This document shows positions 9,163-20,079 of a stretch of 64,000 nt of DNA, piece by piece. Origin of the DNA: Durusdinium trenchii (lineage: Eukaryota; Sar; Dinophyceae; Suessiales; Symbiodiniaceae); assembly GCA_963970005.1 (NCBI GenBank), contig CAXAMN010022917.1, forward strand, positions 87,087 through 151,086, read 5' to 3'. The notes beneath the pieces are model-generated. The model saw nothing but the letters and a program-made list of their open reading frames with translations. It did no database searches and had not been told where the DNA came from. Each line of letters starts with the position of its first letter. Position 1 is the stretch's first letter. Both the position numbers and the translations under genes were made by a program.

Positions 9163-12100
9163 CTTGGAGAAGCAAAAGCTGAGAAGGTTTGAAACACACA
9201 TCTGATATTATCAATAATCAGTTCAGCCAAGAGTTGTCTTTCCCTGGAGATTTCATGGGAAAAACCAGTGTCCTGGACAACTGGACAAGACCCATGGATT
9301 GTGTACGAAATCTTGCATTACCTGAGGTGTGTGCTCAAATGTATTGCAAATGCATATTGTGCACCATAAAAGATATCTTCCATCAGCAGTGGGATTGTAA
9401 ACTGCCTGGTTGTTGGGTCCGAATAATTCATCATACTATAGTATAACTTATATACAATATAATCATTGTAAATTGTAAATACATTACATATATACCTAGT
9501 TTTCACAATATTTATAGTATGCAACACGGAGAACATGAGCTGTAACTGCACTAGGTGGGAGATACCTCACAACCTCTAAGTCCACCCTGCTGGCCAGCCT
9601 GTGACATGGGACGCGACCAGATCGGTGGTTTCTGCACCAAACAGAAACAGGTGCCCACAGCACATATCGATCTCAAAGGGTGCTGGTCTAGGACTCTGTT
9701 GCCGTCCGTTGAAGCCGCCCCCACATCGACTTACAGAAAACACGCAATTATATAATTGGATATAATTGGTGAAATGGAGTCTCTTGCGGTGCTTGTCTTA
9801 GACGGGCTGCATTTGGTAGCCAGTTTGGTAGACTGTTTGGAACGATCTAAGCACCATTTTGTCAGGGCTAATGGAACAAATTCCCAAATTCAGCCCAAAC
9901 GATTGAGCAATATTGAGCATCTCTAATTAAAACACGTGAGTCCTAAAATAATGCTAAGGAACGCCATGCAAACCGTACTATGCTGACTGCAGCCACATGG
10001 ACCAAAGAAAGAAGCATCTGAAATAGACAGGGATGATCCTGCCCCGATCCCCGAACAGCAAGCCAAGCATCCACACCAAAGAGCTCCCAGCCTGGCAAAA
10101 GCAGCAAAGACCGCGAGGCGTGGATGGAGGATGAATCTGTCGAAGCTGGATTCGCAGGAAATCCAAGCCACGCATCAAAACCTCAAACCTCCCCCCAACA
10201 CAAGCGCCACGGCTCAGCCACTATTAAATTTATTACATCTGTGCCTCTCCATCACTCCCCCCTCGCCAGTCAGTTTATGACCCGCACACGCCGCACCATA
10301 AATAGGGGCCAGGCAGCAATTGGGCAGCGTGAAGAAATGCCTCCGCCCCGTGGTGCGAAGGTTGTTCAAGGTTCGCGTCAGGACCTCGCACAGCTGCTGG
10401 AAGATCTCGGAGGACACCTCGCCCAGCTCATCCAGGGACATGTTCTGCTTGGATTCCTAATCGGAGGCGCTGAAGGACGCCACCCACATCCGTTTGTTTG
10501 TGGTTTTGGGAGGTGCTTGTTTTGGGGTTGCTGTGCGGGCCTTTGCCAAGCCCACAGTGGTGTCGCTATGATCTCCGCCAATCATACAAACTCCGCGAAG
10601 AGCATGACTGGGAGATATATATCATGTGCATCGGCGGATGAGAAAAAGCAAACTGCTGTAGCCCCGGCCAGGCCGGGTCTATAGGACCCCTCCTGCACCC
10701 CATAAAACAAAACAAACAGTCTATCAGGACCCTCCAAGAGGTGTCTATTTATAGCCCCTGAGCTGTTAAGGGGTGTCATGGGGTGTCCATTAACCACCCC
10801 TTGGGGGGTCCTGGTGTAATCATAGATTTTTGTTTGGACCACGCCAACTTTCATCTATAGCTTGTCTAATGCATTCTTCTAAGGTTTTCCGAGTTTTCTG
10901 CACATGGCTGCATCCATCTGCAATCCAGGTCTCCGAATATCCTGTGACTTCCTGGTTCACCCCCATGTTCGTCACATGCACCGCTTCACGATTGCCATCC
11001 TGGTCATTGTAAGGCTGGGTGGCCAGGAGAACGCGCACCTCTTCATGGAGATAAGCCGTCAAATCCTGAGAAGTTCGTCGAAGGATCCGAAGTCCGATCG
11101 CGAGACTCCAGGAATTGGTTCAAAGGGAAAGTTCTACTGGAAGCCCATAAGAAAATGGGAGTGAACATTGAAGGGCTACCTGATGTTTCAAAGTAGATCT
11201 TCCCTTTATAACCATTGGTACAGCCATATACAGCCAATATCCTGGTGGCTTCAACCTGACAACCTCATGCACCACCGGCTATGGTCATGCTTTGCCCAAA
11301 TAACTGTTTAATCACTCCAATAAACACTGCTTCAAATACCAACACCTCTACTGGAGGGCTGATGATGGCTGATGGAACTACTTCCATTTAGGCCCGAACT
11401 CATTCTACAGTTGCACGATGGATTCGCCAACACCTTCAAAGCGCAAACTGGATGGATTCGGTCTGAAGCCATCTTCCCAATGGTGGTTTCTACCCTGTTC
11501 ACATACAAATACATACAAGCTACAGGATCTGGCGCGGGCCTCTTCTCACTTGCCCAGGGCCTAGCAGTATCCAACGGTCGCTCGGAGTGGGTCGAAACCG
11601 GGTCCTCTCGTCCAAGGGTCGCCCACGCAAAGCAGCAACGCTCGCAAGTGGAACTTGCGGCCCTCGTGGAGGTAGGGGGTGACGTTCCTGCCCGGATGGT
11701 CTGGGACCCACCATTGATATCACCGGAATCCAGGACTGCTTAGGTGCTAGATGGGATCTAGTATGGGGTAAATGCATATAACATCATGTAACTACTCCAG
11801 TCCCATGGATCACTGAGATTGGGACCTAACTTGGAGACAGTTTCATGGGTCAAACATGGAGGGAGGATGCTCATTCATGGATGGTTAGGGGACCCACCCA
11901 AAGGGTGCCCCCCTAAGGACAGGTTTTGGAGTGCAAAGAATATAGCCTGCGAACCCGGGAGACCAGTTTAACGAGTACATATTATAAGAACGACTTTCAT
12001 GTGAATGAATTTGTTATGAACAAGTTTAACGAGCATACTTTTGGTTCATAGGGGTAGATATTGCCAGGAGTGTACTGGGACTGAGGGGGGTCGTAATCCA

Positions 12101-15100
12101 CCATGACGCGCCCCTCGTCCTCGATAGACTCAGTTTCTCTGAATCACGTGGATGGTCTGGATGCTTCTACATGCGTGTGGAAAACTCAAGTGTCATTTCA
12201 ACGTGTGGAACTTATGAAATGCCAAAATCATAGGAACAAACTTAAATACTTGCAACATCTTGCAGTTGTTTAGAGAAATTGTTTGGACAAGAAAGGCTCA
12301 TTCTTCCACACAGCTTGCAATATGCAATTCCTCAAACCATCATGCCTGAATGATGGCAAATTCTGCCTGCTCATCACCATCTAGCCTACAATATTCATCA
12401 GTATTCCTGGAATTGATGTTGCAGTCACACCATGTCACACCACTGCCCTGAGCGATCCTTCCTCTTCACGTTCCTTCCGTACCCGCGGGACCTCGCCCGC
12501 GAAACCGTCAGCGCGCAGGCGCGGCGCCTCTGCAAGACCCAAACGTCCGCTCCACCCAACAATTCCCCCGCGCACTTCCGCGCGCGCCAGGCGTTCCGCA
12601 GCTGCTGGAGGCTCAAGGCCAGCAGGGCAGCGGTGCAGAGGCGCCGCTCCCAACGGCGGCGCGGCGTGGCGTGGAGGGTCCAAAGCAAGGCCACTAAGCC
12701 CAATAGAGCTAACCAGGGCGGTTCAGTGGGGATCTGAACGATGGCATCTGCTTCCTGGGGTTGCTTCGGACAAAGAGCGCGCAAGTTTGTAAAGGCCAAA
12801 GGCGAAAGAAAGGGCAGTCTGTTGAATAGCTGATGAGCTGTTCGGGGATGGTGTGAGCTGTTAGGGGATGGTGTGAGTTGTTAGGGCCATTCCCAGGACC
12901 CGCAAGCTTTGTGTATGAAGTGTCCCCTACCAAAAAATAGCCCCTTGCAGTCCAAAGGGTGTTCATTCACCACTCCTAAAGGGTGTTCATTCACCACTCC
13001 NNNNNNNNNNAAGGGTGTTCATTCACCACTCCTAAAGGGTGTTCATTCACCACTCCTTCTGGGTTTTGTTGTGAACACTGTTTTTGTTTCTTTTGCCGCT
13101 CAAGGGTCGAAGCCAGGCCTTGGGGGGGATGGCCGGCCGCTGGGGGATGGCCGGCCGCTGGGGTAGTAAGAAGAACTCCTACAGAACAGGATGGAAACAA
13201 TAGAGAGTGAAAGGGGTTGAACGCATCAAGTGTCTCAAGGTGCCCAAAAAACTTCAGCAAGCGGAGCATGTTCGGTAAGTGGTCGAAAAAGCGCTCCTTA
13301 AAAAGGCCTAAAAGGTTAGACGTTTTTTTAGGTCAGCCACTGACTGGCAAAACCTATATGATATGCCTATATCCCAGAAATGCCCACGACACAGAATTTG
13401 GGAAGCTGCCAAGCATCCTCCTCGGTGAAGAAACGAATTCCAGAAGCGTTGGAAGACCTTGGGTCGTTTTTTCTCAGACCTGCACCACAGAACATCTTCA
13501 CACCCACCGGCGCTCTTCCGGGTCATCGGACTGTCCCACCCTCTTGGAGGTTGCTTTTTGGAGCCCGGAGGTCAGCGTGGAAGGGAACAACATTGACCTT
13601 TCTCAGAAGGACCAGGCAACTGAGCCTTCTTCAAGACGTACTTGACCGCTTCTTTGTGACCTCAGCCGTGCTCGATTTGGGCCATTCTGCTAGCTGATGG
13701 ACCAAGCTTTGGTGGTGGCAAAATGGATGAAACAAATGGGAAGGCTCCGGAATTGTGTACGCAACAAGAATGCCAATTGACAAAGAAGTCTTTGTGCCCC
13801 CACCACAGTACACCGACAAGCAAACATCAGAATCACTAGATCTACAATACAATGCCCCCTCCCCTTCCTACCAAAGGGTCCACTGGGTGCATCTTGTTTT
13901 GGAGCTTTTTTGTGGTCCAAACATAGAGGTCTCTCAGCTTCGGTCTGTCATGGTATCTCATCTCCGCCACCCGCGCCTCGGTCCAAGCGCGTCGGTCGAA
14001 CACCGAGCTCCTGCAGGTGCCGCTGCAGCTCCAGGAGGGACCGCACCACACGTGTGGTCGGATGCCGCTTCGAGGGCACAAAGTGCAGCAGCCGATCCTT
14101 TCGCACCTGGCAGATTGGGTCGGACCACATGGGGAGAACTGGCAGAAAAGTGCCAGAATCTGGAGGTCGGAGAACTGAGTTCTTTACCACGTGGGTGGAT
14201 TGGGAGCTACTGAATGAGCTGCTTTGGCAGGTGGAGTTGCCAACATCTTCAGGAAGCTCCAGGTGCTGGAGTTCCTTTGAATCTGGACTTTCTGAGCGCT
14301 TACTTTGTTTCATGGTCTTTCACCGCAGGGAGACGCCAGGACCGTGCCATTTCACTCGCGTCGGACCCGGAGACCGGACGGGGAGACCGGTGTCTCCCGT
14401 CTCCGGATTGGAGCAACGATGTGCATGGCAGCCAGTTCGGAAGAGCAAGAAATCCTCTACAACAGGCAGATGAACTCCACTTTCAAGTTCCAGGGAGAGT
14501 AGCCTTGTGTAACTATCAACACACGTGCCCGCGACCTGGTCCCTTCCACACACTCAACACTTCGAGTCCAGTCGTGACGCATTGTACCCCGAACTGGCAG
14601 TGGATGACGACTTGCAGGTGGGGTAAAAGGATAATTGGAAGTTCGTGGAGTACGAGGAAAACAAACCACCTGCTTGTTATTTGGAAGAGGGTGATCGAAG
14701 GGGATGCCATCCCCTTCCGGTTTCAGGTGAGCGCCCGTCCGCGCACGTCGACGATATGTCTTGATCTATCTATCCCTCACCTACGAATGACCTGCTGTGG
14801 CCGCACTCACGGGAAACTCTGAAAGCAGCTAAACGAACGTAGTGGCTTGTTGAATGCAAGCGCATTAAGATGCACAAAGGATGCGTTGTCTGGCTACCTT
14901 TGTTCTTAGAATATCTCACCGTATCTCTTTGTTCTTAGAAAGGGATCCAGCCGAGTCACAAGCCCACTGCGGAGATAATACCTCTGGGCCACCGCCTTGC
15001 CAGCGAACACCGCATCCCAGTCATTCTCGTGCCATTTGGCTGGGGCGTCCATGGCGAAATCGGGTCGAATCGCTCGAAACACAACTTGACGAGGACCACT

Positions 15101-15125
15101 TTGGGTCAAGGAAAGGCCAAAAATC
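9061..15125 (-). CDS. tubulin-tyrosine-ligase-like (TTL) domain protein, 8 exons
   Basis: Eight minus-strand exons join with matching phases into one TTL-like ATP-grasp protein of at least 280 residues. Motifs occur in family order: NDWDAVFAGK and YYLRSGLVRKDRL in the N-lobe, TTRVVRSLLEL, DPRSSNASGI (ATP-grasp loop), VWVLQR, HEGRKFHLRALLLCVGDL, HVTNMGVNQ, RRHFFTLPNC, and DFLV...LLLEVNPSPSLAMY. The last holds the conserved Glu/Asn pair that binds metal in ATP-grasp enzymes. TTL and TTLL enzymes ligate tyrosine, glutamate or glycine to tubulin; the substrate here cannot be told. Donors are GT, GT (or GC), GC, GC, GA, GA and GC, a dinoflagellate-like mixture. The first exon and the end downstream of 9061 were not found. 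Exon coordinates are listed separately. Confidence 0.82.
10295..10456 (-). CDS. TTL-like gene, exon 7 of the recognised set
   Basis: It starts after CGATTAG and ends before a GC donor (GGT followed by GCGGCG). It encodes 54 residues, with QNMSLDELGEVSSEIFQQL and TLNNLRTTGRRHFFTLPNC. It is helical and then reaches the FFTLPNC strand that leads to the catalytic EVN motif. Confidence 0.78.
10934..11065 (-). CDS. TTL-like gene, exon 6 of the recognised set
   Basis: It starts after TTCTCAG and ends before a GA donor (TCG followed by GAGACC). It encodes 44 residues: DLTAYLHEEVRVLLATQPYN, then HVTNMGVNQEVTGYS. The HVTNxxVN motif corresponds to the conserved HLTN...N loop of TTL enzymes. Confidence 0.82.
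11621..11687 (-). CDS. TTL-like gene, exon 5 of the recognised set
   Basis: It starts after GGGCAG and ends before a GA donor (GGC followed by GACCCT). It encodes NVTPYLHEGRKFHLRALLLC plus VG. GRKFxLR followed by a hydrophobic strand is a TTL signature. The next exon continues with D-L-T-A-Y. Confidence 0.78.
12528..12604 (-). CDS. TTL-like gene, exon 4 of the recognised set
   Basis: After CCTCCAG, the minus frame reads QLRNAWRARKCAGELLGGAD and VWVLQ, then an AG before a GC donor (GCGCCGC). The split codon becomes Arg, giving VWVLQR joined to NVTPYLHEGRK of the next exon, as expected of TTL domains (WVxQRYV...GRKF). The surrounding block (12430-12720) is GC-rich and open on both strands. The fit of motif and phase on both sides favours this reading. 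Confidence 0.58.
12954..13057. repeat. 24-bp tandem repeat interrupted by the gap
   Basis: Four visible units of AAAGGGTGTTCATTCACCAC plus TCCT start at 12954, 12978, about 13011 and 13034. Related GGGGTGTCCATTAACCACC sequence occurs singly at about 10780 and a variant at about 26895. Confidence 0.85.
13001..13010. other. assembly gap (10 N)
   Basis: Ten N lie inside a 24-bp tandem repeat, within an intron of the TTL-like gene. The true copy number of the repeat is therefore unknown. Confidence 1.
13124..13159. repeat. 18-bp tandem repeat, two copies
   Basis: GGGGGATGGCCGGCCGCT is repeated exactly at 13124-13141 and 13142-13159. The FseI-like GGCCGGCC palindrome is in each unit. Confidence 0.85.
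13415..13479 (-). CDS. TTL-like gene, exon 3 of the recognised set
   Basis: It starts after GTGGTGCAG and ends before a GC donor (GAT followed by GCTTGG). It encodes LRKNDPRSSNASGIRFFTEE plus D. The KxDP..SNASGI part matches the lysine/aspartate and glycine loop that precedes the ATP-binding strand in TTL-like proteins. Phases fit both neighbours. Confidence 0.58.
14004..14106 (-). CDS. TTL-like gene, exon 2 of the recognised set
   Basis: It begins after CTGCCAG with VRKDRLLHFVPSKRHPTTRV and continues VRSLLELQRHLQEL. Joined to the previous exon it gives YYLRSGLVRKDRL, typical of the TTL N-lobe. The donor is taken as GTGTTCG (phase 1); a GC donor about 20 bases further (GAG followed by GCGCGG) is an equal-phase alternative. 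Codon third positions are mostly G/C. The plus strand is also open but with weaker bias. Confidence 0.68.
14334..14502 (+). CDS. candidate terminal exon on the opposite strand inside a TTL intron
   Basis: After the acceptor CACCGCAG, a plus frame with very high G/C third positions reads GDARTVPFHSRRTRRPDGET, GVSRLRIGATMCMAASSEEQ and ILYNRQMNSTFKFQGE, then TAG. A second plus frame and one minus frame are also open. It sits between two TTL exons on the other strand, so it is either a nested gene or spurious. Confidence 0.33.
14960..15125 (-). CDS. TTL-like gene, first recognised exon
   Basis: It starts after CCCAG at 15126-15130 and ends before a GTGACT donor. It encodes 55 residues including FRAIRPDFAMDAPAKW, HENDWDAVFAGK and AVAQRYYLRSGL, the N-terminal part of a TTL domain leading to the RKD motif in the next exon. 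The frame stays open upstream to about 15240, so the exon may be longer, or another exon may lie there. Confidence 0.72.
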
Positions 15126-15456
15126 CTGGGCGAACAGCCTGTGATTGGCAGCCAGGCGGTTTGTTTTTGACCATCCAGCGACTGGTTGGCTCCGAACTGC
15201 TTGAGTTTCTCACATGTAGCTTCAAGCAACACAGGTCTGGTCTCACCCAGCCAGCAGAAGTGCAGTCACATCATAAGCAATGCAAGTGACATTACACACA
15301 ATGATTCCCAGTTAAATAAGCCTGCCTTCGATTTTGAGCCAGGCTTTATGTCAAGGTCGGCGATGCAACTGCATACCCATTCCATCCCAGTCAGCTTTGG
15401 ACAAGTGCTTCCATAACATTATTCTTGCTCTATTCCTTGCCAAGGACCTCAACCAA

Positions 15457-15526
15457 ATCATCCATGACGGCCATGCACTGCACCCGCTTTTATCATCCAT
15501 GACGGCCATGCACTGCACCCGCTTTT
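15457..15526. repeat. 35-bp tandem duplication
   Basis: ATCATCCATGACGGCCATGC followed by ACTGCACCCGCTTTT is present twice in direct contact (15457-15491, 15492-15526). Confidence 0.9.
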
Positions 15527-18440
15527 TTCACTGACAAAACCTCACCTTTTTTGTGTGTGCACTCACCTCACCAAAGGCTCAAACGGTTGAACTCCAGGTT
15601 ATCCTATCTCAAACACTCCATGTAGCTCTTCTTGGGACAATGTAGGCGTATATGGCAGTCCCATTAGTCGTGTCTGGGTATAGATTTGATCCCCCGTTCT
15701 GTCCCTTGTTACTCACGTAGTCCAAGACATCGGACATCGAGACGATGTCCAACATGGACGGCCAGGAGGTTCCGCCGTTCAGACATGGACATGAGAAATA
15801 TGGAATATGCATAGAATTGCATAGATCACGCAGTCCAGATTCCATGTGGCACTTGCGAAATGATCTGCGAGAAAATAGTCAGGGCAGCTTCCAGGAAACA
15901 CCTCAAACTAGGACCTATGGATATACAAATATACAACTTTAGCCTAACGACACTGACAAAAATAATCCAATCAAATCCAGAAAACACCCATTGTTTGATG
16001 CACCCCAAAATGTGGTCAAGCAGCAAACCCTCCTGTGCCGAACCAGTGCAACTGTGGCTCGGTCAAAGGCCACACTCGCCGGTCGAACAAGGGCGTACGC
16101 CACACAAGGATCTCAGTGCAGGTGGCGATAAAAAGCCTCAGCTGCACAGCAAAGGCCGACACGTTTTAGGTAGGGGTTTACTCTATGATAAGAGGTGGAA
16201 GCGCTAGGAGATCCTAGGAGGCTGGCCGGTGCTGCTGCTACCAATGAAGAATGCAGAAGCATGCAGGGTAGCAAAACCTGCCAAAGGTATACGCAAAGGT
16301 TAAAGGCGTTGAAATGCCTGTCGTTTGCCACCAACATTTAAGTGGAGCTGTGGGAGATGATGTAAGCCGCTTGAGTTTCCATCTCTGCCCAGTTTTATGA
16401 AGTGAACAACCGGGTTTATGGCACAAGCTATCCAGCTGAGTCCACCAATTCTACATGTCTTGCTATTAGTAACGAGGGCATCGCTACTAGTAGCTAAAAA
16501 GTTCATCTCTCGTTTTGGCTAAACGCCTGCGGACCTCTTTGGCACAACGGGCAGGACTGGCGATCTATACGCCCCTCAAGCGCTTCAAGCAACAACAACA
16601 ACAACAACAACACCACATGCCTGGCTTCGGCCAAACATGAAATCTCCGAAGGCCTACGGAATAAAAGTTTATGTGCGTGTATCATCGCGTATCAATTAGG
16701 GAGACCTCCCAGTTCGACCCCCTAGAAGAAGGGAAAAAACCGATACCAAAACCAATTGGTTGGGTGTCCCTCTTAAAATGCACACCAATGTGTGTGTGTG
16801 TGTGTGCGTCAACTCCTGTCCCAAAGGATGTGCTGACTGGCAGGGGGGCACGGCCGCCGTTCACCTAGCCGTGCTAACAAAGCTATGGTGTTCGGTTGGA
16901 TGAGATGCTGGACGCTGTATCTTATACCTGCAGTTTTAATCCTTCTGTCATTTTGTGGCGTTTCCAAGCTGTCACACTAATATTCTTGTAAAGTGCTAAT
17001 ACGCTTGTTCCAACAATTCCGTTCTCTGACCCAGCATTCTTGCCGTTGCGTGCGAGTCAAGGTCTAACATAATCAGTAACTACCTCACGGGAATGTCCAA
17101 ACTGATACAGCTCTTGCGAGCATGGATCTATATAAGTGTGTGCGACGCCTCCACCCACCCTCCCGCCAAAGCACGGCAAGGCTGCAAAAGCCTGGAGGAA
17201 GACGGTGGGTACCAGCACCTCCCCCTCTAAAGTATACGGGTGTGCGGTGTATGTGTCTTTTGAGGAGACCCCCTGGCCCAATGGATAGACTGGTGTCTGT
17301 TCTTTCTTTGGGGTCGAACGGGGTGGACCTCCCGTCTCAACTGGCCACTGGGAAGTTGGGGATCAGGCCAATGACCCTCCAGTCTGTTGCATGTGGTTCT
17401 GACCCCCTCAGTTTTCCCTCAGATAAATAACCTTTTTCCACCTATATAGTCTTGTTCAGTGGGGAAACCAACCCCCAAAAAAGGTTAAAGGTTTTCTACT
17501 GACTGGGTAGGTGCATGTGGTTGCTTTATTGGAGGCCAATGATCTGCAACAAAATCTGGATTTCCGCGGCACTTCAGCACCTGAAGCATCTGCGGAAAGC
17601 GATGTGATTGGTGAAGCTTGCAGGGGCCCCACAAACCATCAAAGGCCTGGTTTTCCCCAGCCAAAAAGACAGGTTGCTTGATATGGTTTTTGGATGTGAA
17701 ATCCTTTATTTGTCATGGGTTTGAGGGCCGCTTGTCTACAGTGGTTTCAAAGGGGTCCCTATCAACCACCCAACTTGGATATAATTGTGCCGTCTACTCT
17801 GTAGAACTGGACATTTGAAGGCGCAACGTCCATGCCAAAGTGAAAAGTAGGGCAAAGTGAGAGCAAATGCCCGAAGCTCTCCGCTGGGATGTGTATGGAC
17901 TTGTGCTGTGCAGGTCTGTTGTTATACAACAGGCCTTTGGATGCCTGTGGCATACTCAACAACTCTCAGCAACACCATAGACCAATTGATGGACCCGTTT
18001 CTGTGAACAATGATAATCATTATACAGTCCCTGGGAAGGGGATGCTGGACTGTTGACTGTTAGACATGAAGAAGCACCAACAAGCCAGGGCTCATGCGAT
18101 TCCTAGCTGAGTAGCTTTATATCAGTATAGGCTTAGATGATTCCCAGAGTCAGGCAACAATACACACAAGGACGGGAGACCTGGTAAATTCAACTGAGCA
18201 ACATGTTGTTGTAATTGAGTGGAGTGTCTCCAGTCTTTGCTCTTTCTGTGGGAAATTATGTTCATCTGCTCTACATATATTCCCTCATCTGGTCTACCAA
18301 GCGCACACTTCGCTGGATCAAGCATGCAACGCATTCAATAGTACTTAAACTTAGGGAATGCACGTCCTTTCCACCTGGCCGTGCTCGTTTCACCCCGTTC
18401 TGGCGCATGTTCTGTTCTTCCGCCCGTGCTTCACCGTTTC
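15527..18440. other. largely non-coding region
   Basis: No exon could be supported. It holds an AAC run (about 16588-16613), a TG run (about 16790-16806), and a diverged copy of the 5.5-kb repeat (16785-17090). A short sequence near 17278 looks like a tRNA D-arm but forms no tRNA. Confidence 0.45.
16785..17090. repeat. diverged third copy of the 5.5-kb repeat
   Basis: A (TG)n tract followed by TCAACTCCTG, then CAGGGGGGCA, CCAACAATTCCG, TCTGACCC and AGTAACTACCTCAC appear in the same order as in the 5551-6100 segment. They have many substitutions and gaps. Confidence 0.45.
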
Positions 18441-18446
18441 GCTCAC

Positions 18447-18650
18447 CTCCGTGGGCGACCTCGGCCGGTGGGGATCGCACTCCAGGCCCTGCTTTTCCAA
18501 CCGCGTCGACGTCAATTCGTAAAGCACAAAATCATCCAAAAAGCGACGACGTTGGGGGGGGTCCCATGTTTTTACCCACAACGTCAGGGTGCTCATACTC
18601 CATGTATTCAGGACTTTCCTCCTGGGGGAGAACCGTTGTGAGTCGTCGGC
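18447..18650 (-). CDS. internal exon, unknown product
   Basis: It starts after CATCCCAG and ends before a strong donor (GAG followed by GTGAGC), exactly 68 codons in phase 0. The minus frame reads ADDSQRFSPRRKVLNTW, TWDPPQRRRFLDDFVLYEL and LECDPHRPRSPTE. Acidic and basic residues alternate as in a soluble protein. No family was recognised. The plus strand is open in part but with poorer codon bias. Confidence 0.6.
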
Positions 18651-19361
18651 CTGGGATGCACGTGTTGATGAGCCTTGGGGGGTGTCATCCACCTGAGACT
18701 GTCCTTGAAACATGAGCCCTGGTGTTGGAGGTCCAAGCTGCAAGGCTTTATGTCTTTTGGTGGTGTCTTTGGGTAGTTTGATCTACAGCCACCAGTCATT
18801 TCTAAGTGGTCGAAGACTGCGGCAATGAATCATGACTATCCATCGAAACAGTTGCGCCCGACCCACCAACAAAAAACGAGTTGCTTACTAGAAGCCTAGT
18901 GTTGCTGGTTCACCTACATCCCTGACAAGGAGCCTCCTGAAATCAGTGTGTCATGTCATGCGAGGAGTCGTCTGCCTGCCAGTGGTCTCAGTTACTTCAA
19001 TTGCGCTATATACTCTGACTGAGCAGCTCTGTCACTTGGATGTGTTTCGCAGAACTGGAAGGGGATGCATCGTATGGCAACATTGGAGAAGTCATTGCAG
19101 AAACTATTGCATGTAATTATACATCCCTGGGTTAAAACACTTTTCTCTGAGGGCATGTCGCTCACACAAAAACGTCTGCCATTTAACATCATCGAGGAAA
19201 ATCCTTTTGAGCCCCAAGGATCACCCTAAACAACAGCCATGAACAGCCCTCATGGTGGTGACCCTCAAGGAGGCCTTAACTTAAATACCTTTCTGAGCGG
19301 CCTCTAAGGCCGCTCTGGGTACGGTTTTTGTGGACCCCACGGGTCCACTTCTCCGAGAAGC

Positions 19362-19485
19362 AAACAGCAGTAGTCGATCCAAAAGAAGAGCTCGAAGTCC
19401 ATCTCTTGCTCTCGTGCACGGGCCTCCGGCACGAGGCGTCCGGCCCAACTCGTGGGCGACGTGCACGTTCGGGCGACTTCGAGCA
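19362..19485 (-). CDS. candidate exon with FFWIDYCCL motif
   Basis: The minus strand reads TSWAGRLVPEARAREQEM and DFELFFWIDYCCL, ending before a GC donor (TGTTT followed by GCTTCT). An FWIDYxxLPQ-type strand occurs in a family of protist signalling-like proteins, and the motif here resembles its first half (inference from memory). A second minus frame (HELGRTPRAGGPCTRARDGL) is also open. Confidence 0.42.
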
Positions 19486-19889
19486 CGGGATCAGGGTTTA
19501 GGGCGGGTTTCGAAGGACAAACCAAAGCAATCCAAAGCAAGCCAGCCCAAAAAGCTTACTCAGCAACAGCAGAAACAGGCATGTTTGAGATGTTTTGGGT
19601 GCTTTTAAGGCCCAACGATTCTGAGGAGGGCTTGACAGGGAGGTGGGTAGCCTTGGTGACTCGAATCCTGGGGTCTGGTCGCTGACAACGCCCTGGCGAA
19701 GGCGGGTCAAAGGGTGCAGGGAAAGAAGCACATGCGATGGGAACATGCAGCTTCCCAAGCAGGCGCAGCGTGCAAACTTCCATTGCAACGCGAACAGGTC
19801 ATCAAATCATATCAAATCAAAACCTCAAGCACTTCGATCTCACCCTATGAGGCACCAACAACACACCACAAATGATCACAAATGCACCG

Positions 19890-20079
19890 TCATGCGCGTG
19901 CGCAGACTTGCGCCGTGTGCGTCTGGACAGCGCTTGGTCAACGGAGACAAACGGAGCGCCTCGAACCACTTGGAGAACTCCAAAAGTCCCTGGACTTTCC
20001 CCGGCGATCGGTTGTCCTGGCGGTGGAGACGGGTCTCCACGGTTGTCCCGGTCGACATGTCGTGAAGAGTTCGTTGTTC
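19890..20079 (-). CDS. candidate exon, unknown product
   Basis: After the acceptor AACACAG, the minus strand reads EQRTLHDMSTGTTVETRLHR, then KVQGLLEFSKWFEALRLSPL and TKRCPDAHG. Third positions are about three-quarters G/C. Another minus frame and a plus frame are open as well. It may belong with the exons at 19.4 and 20.6-21.0 kb. Confidence 0.42.

Noticed and set aside
17275-17350. tRNA-like sequence (GGCCCAATGGATAGACTGG with GGTCGAAC)
   Set aside because: No acceptor stem, anticodon stem or proper T-arm pairing could be drawn.
19490-19510. AGGGTTTAGGG, telomere-like
   Set aside because: Only one and a half units of TTTAGGG; no array.
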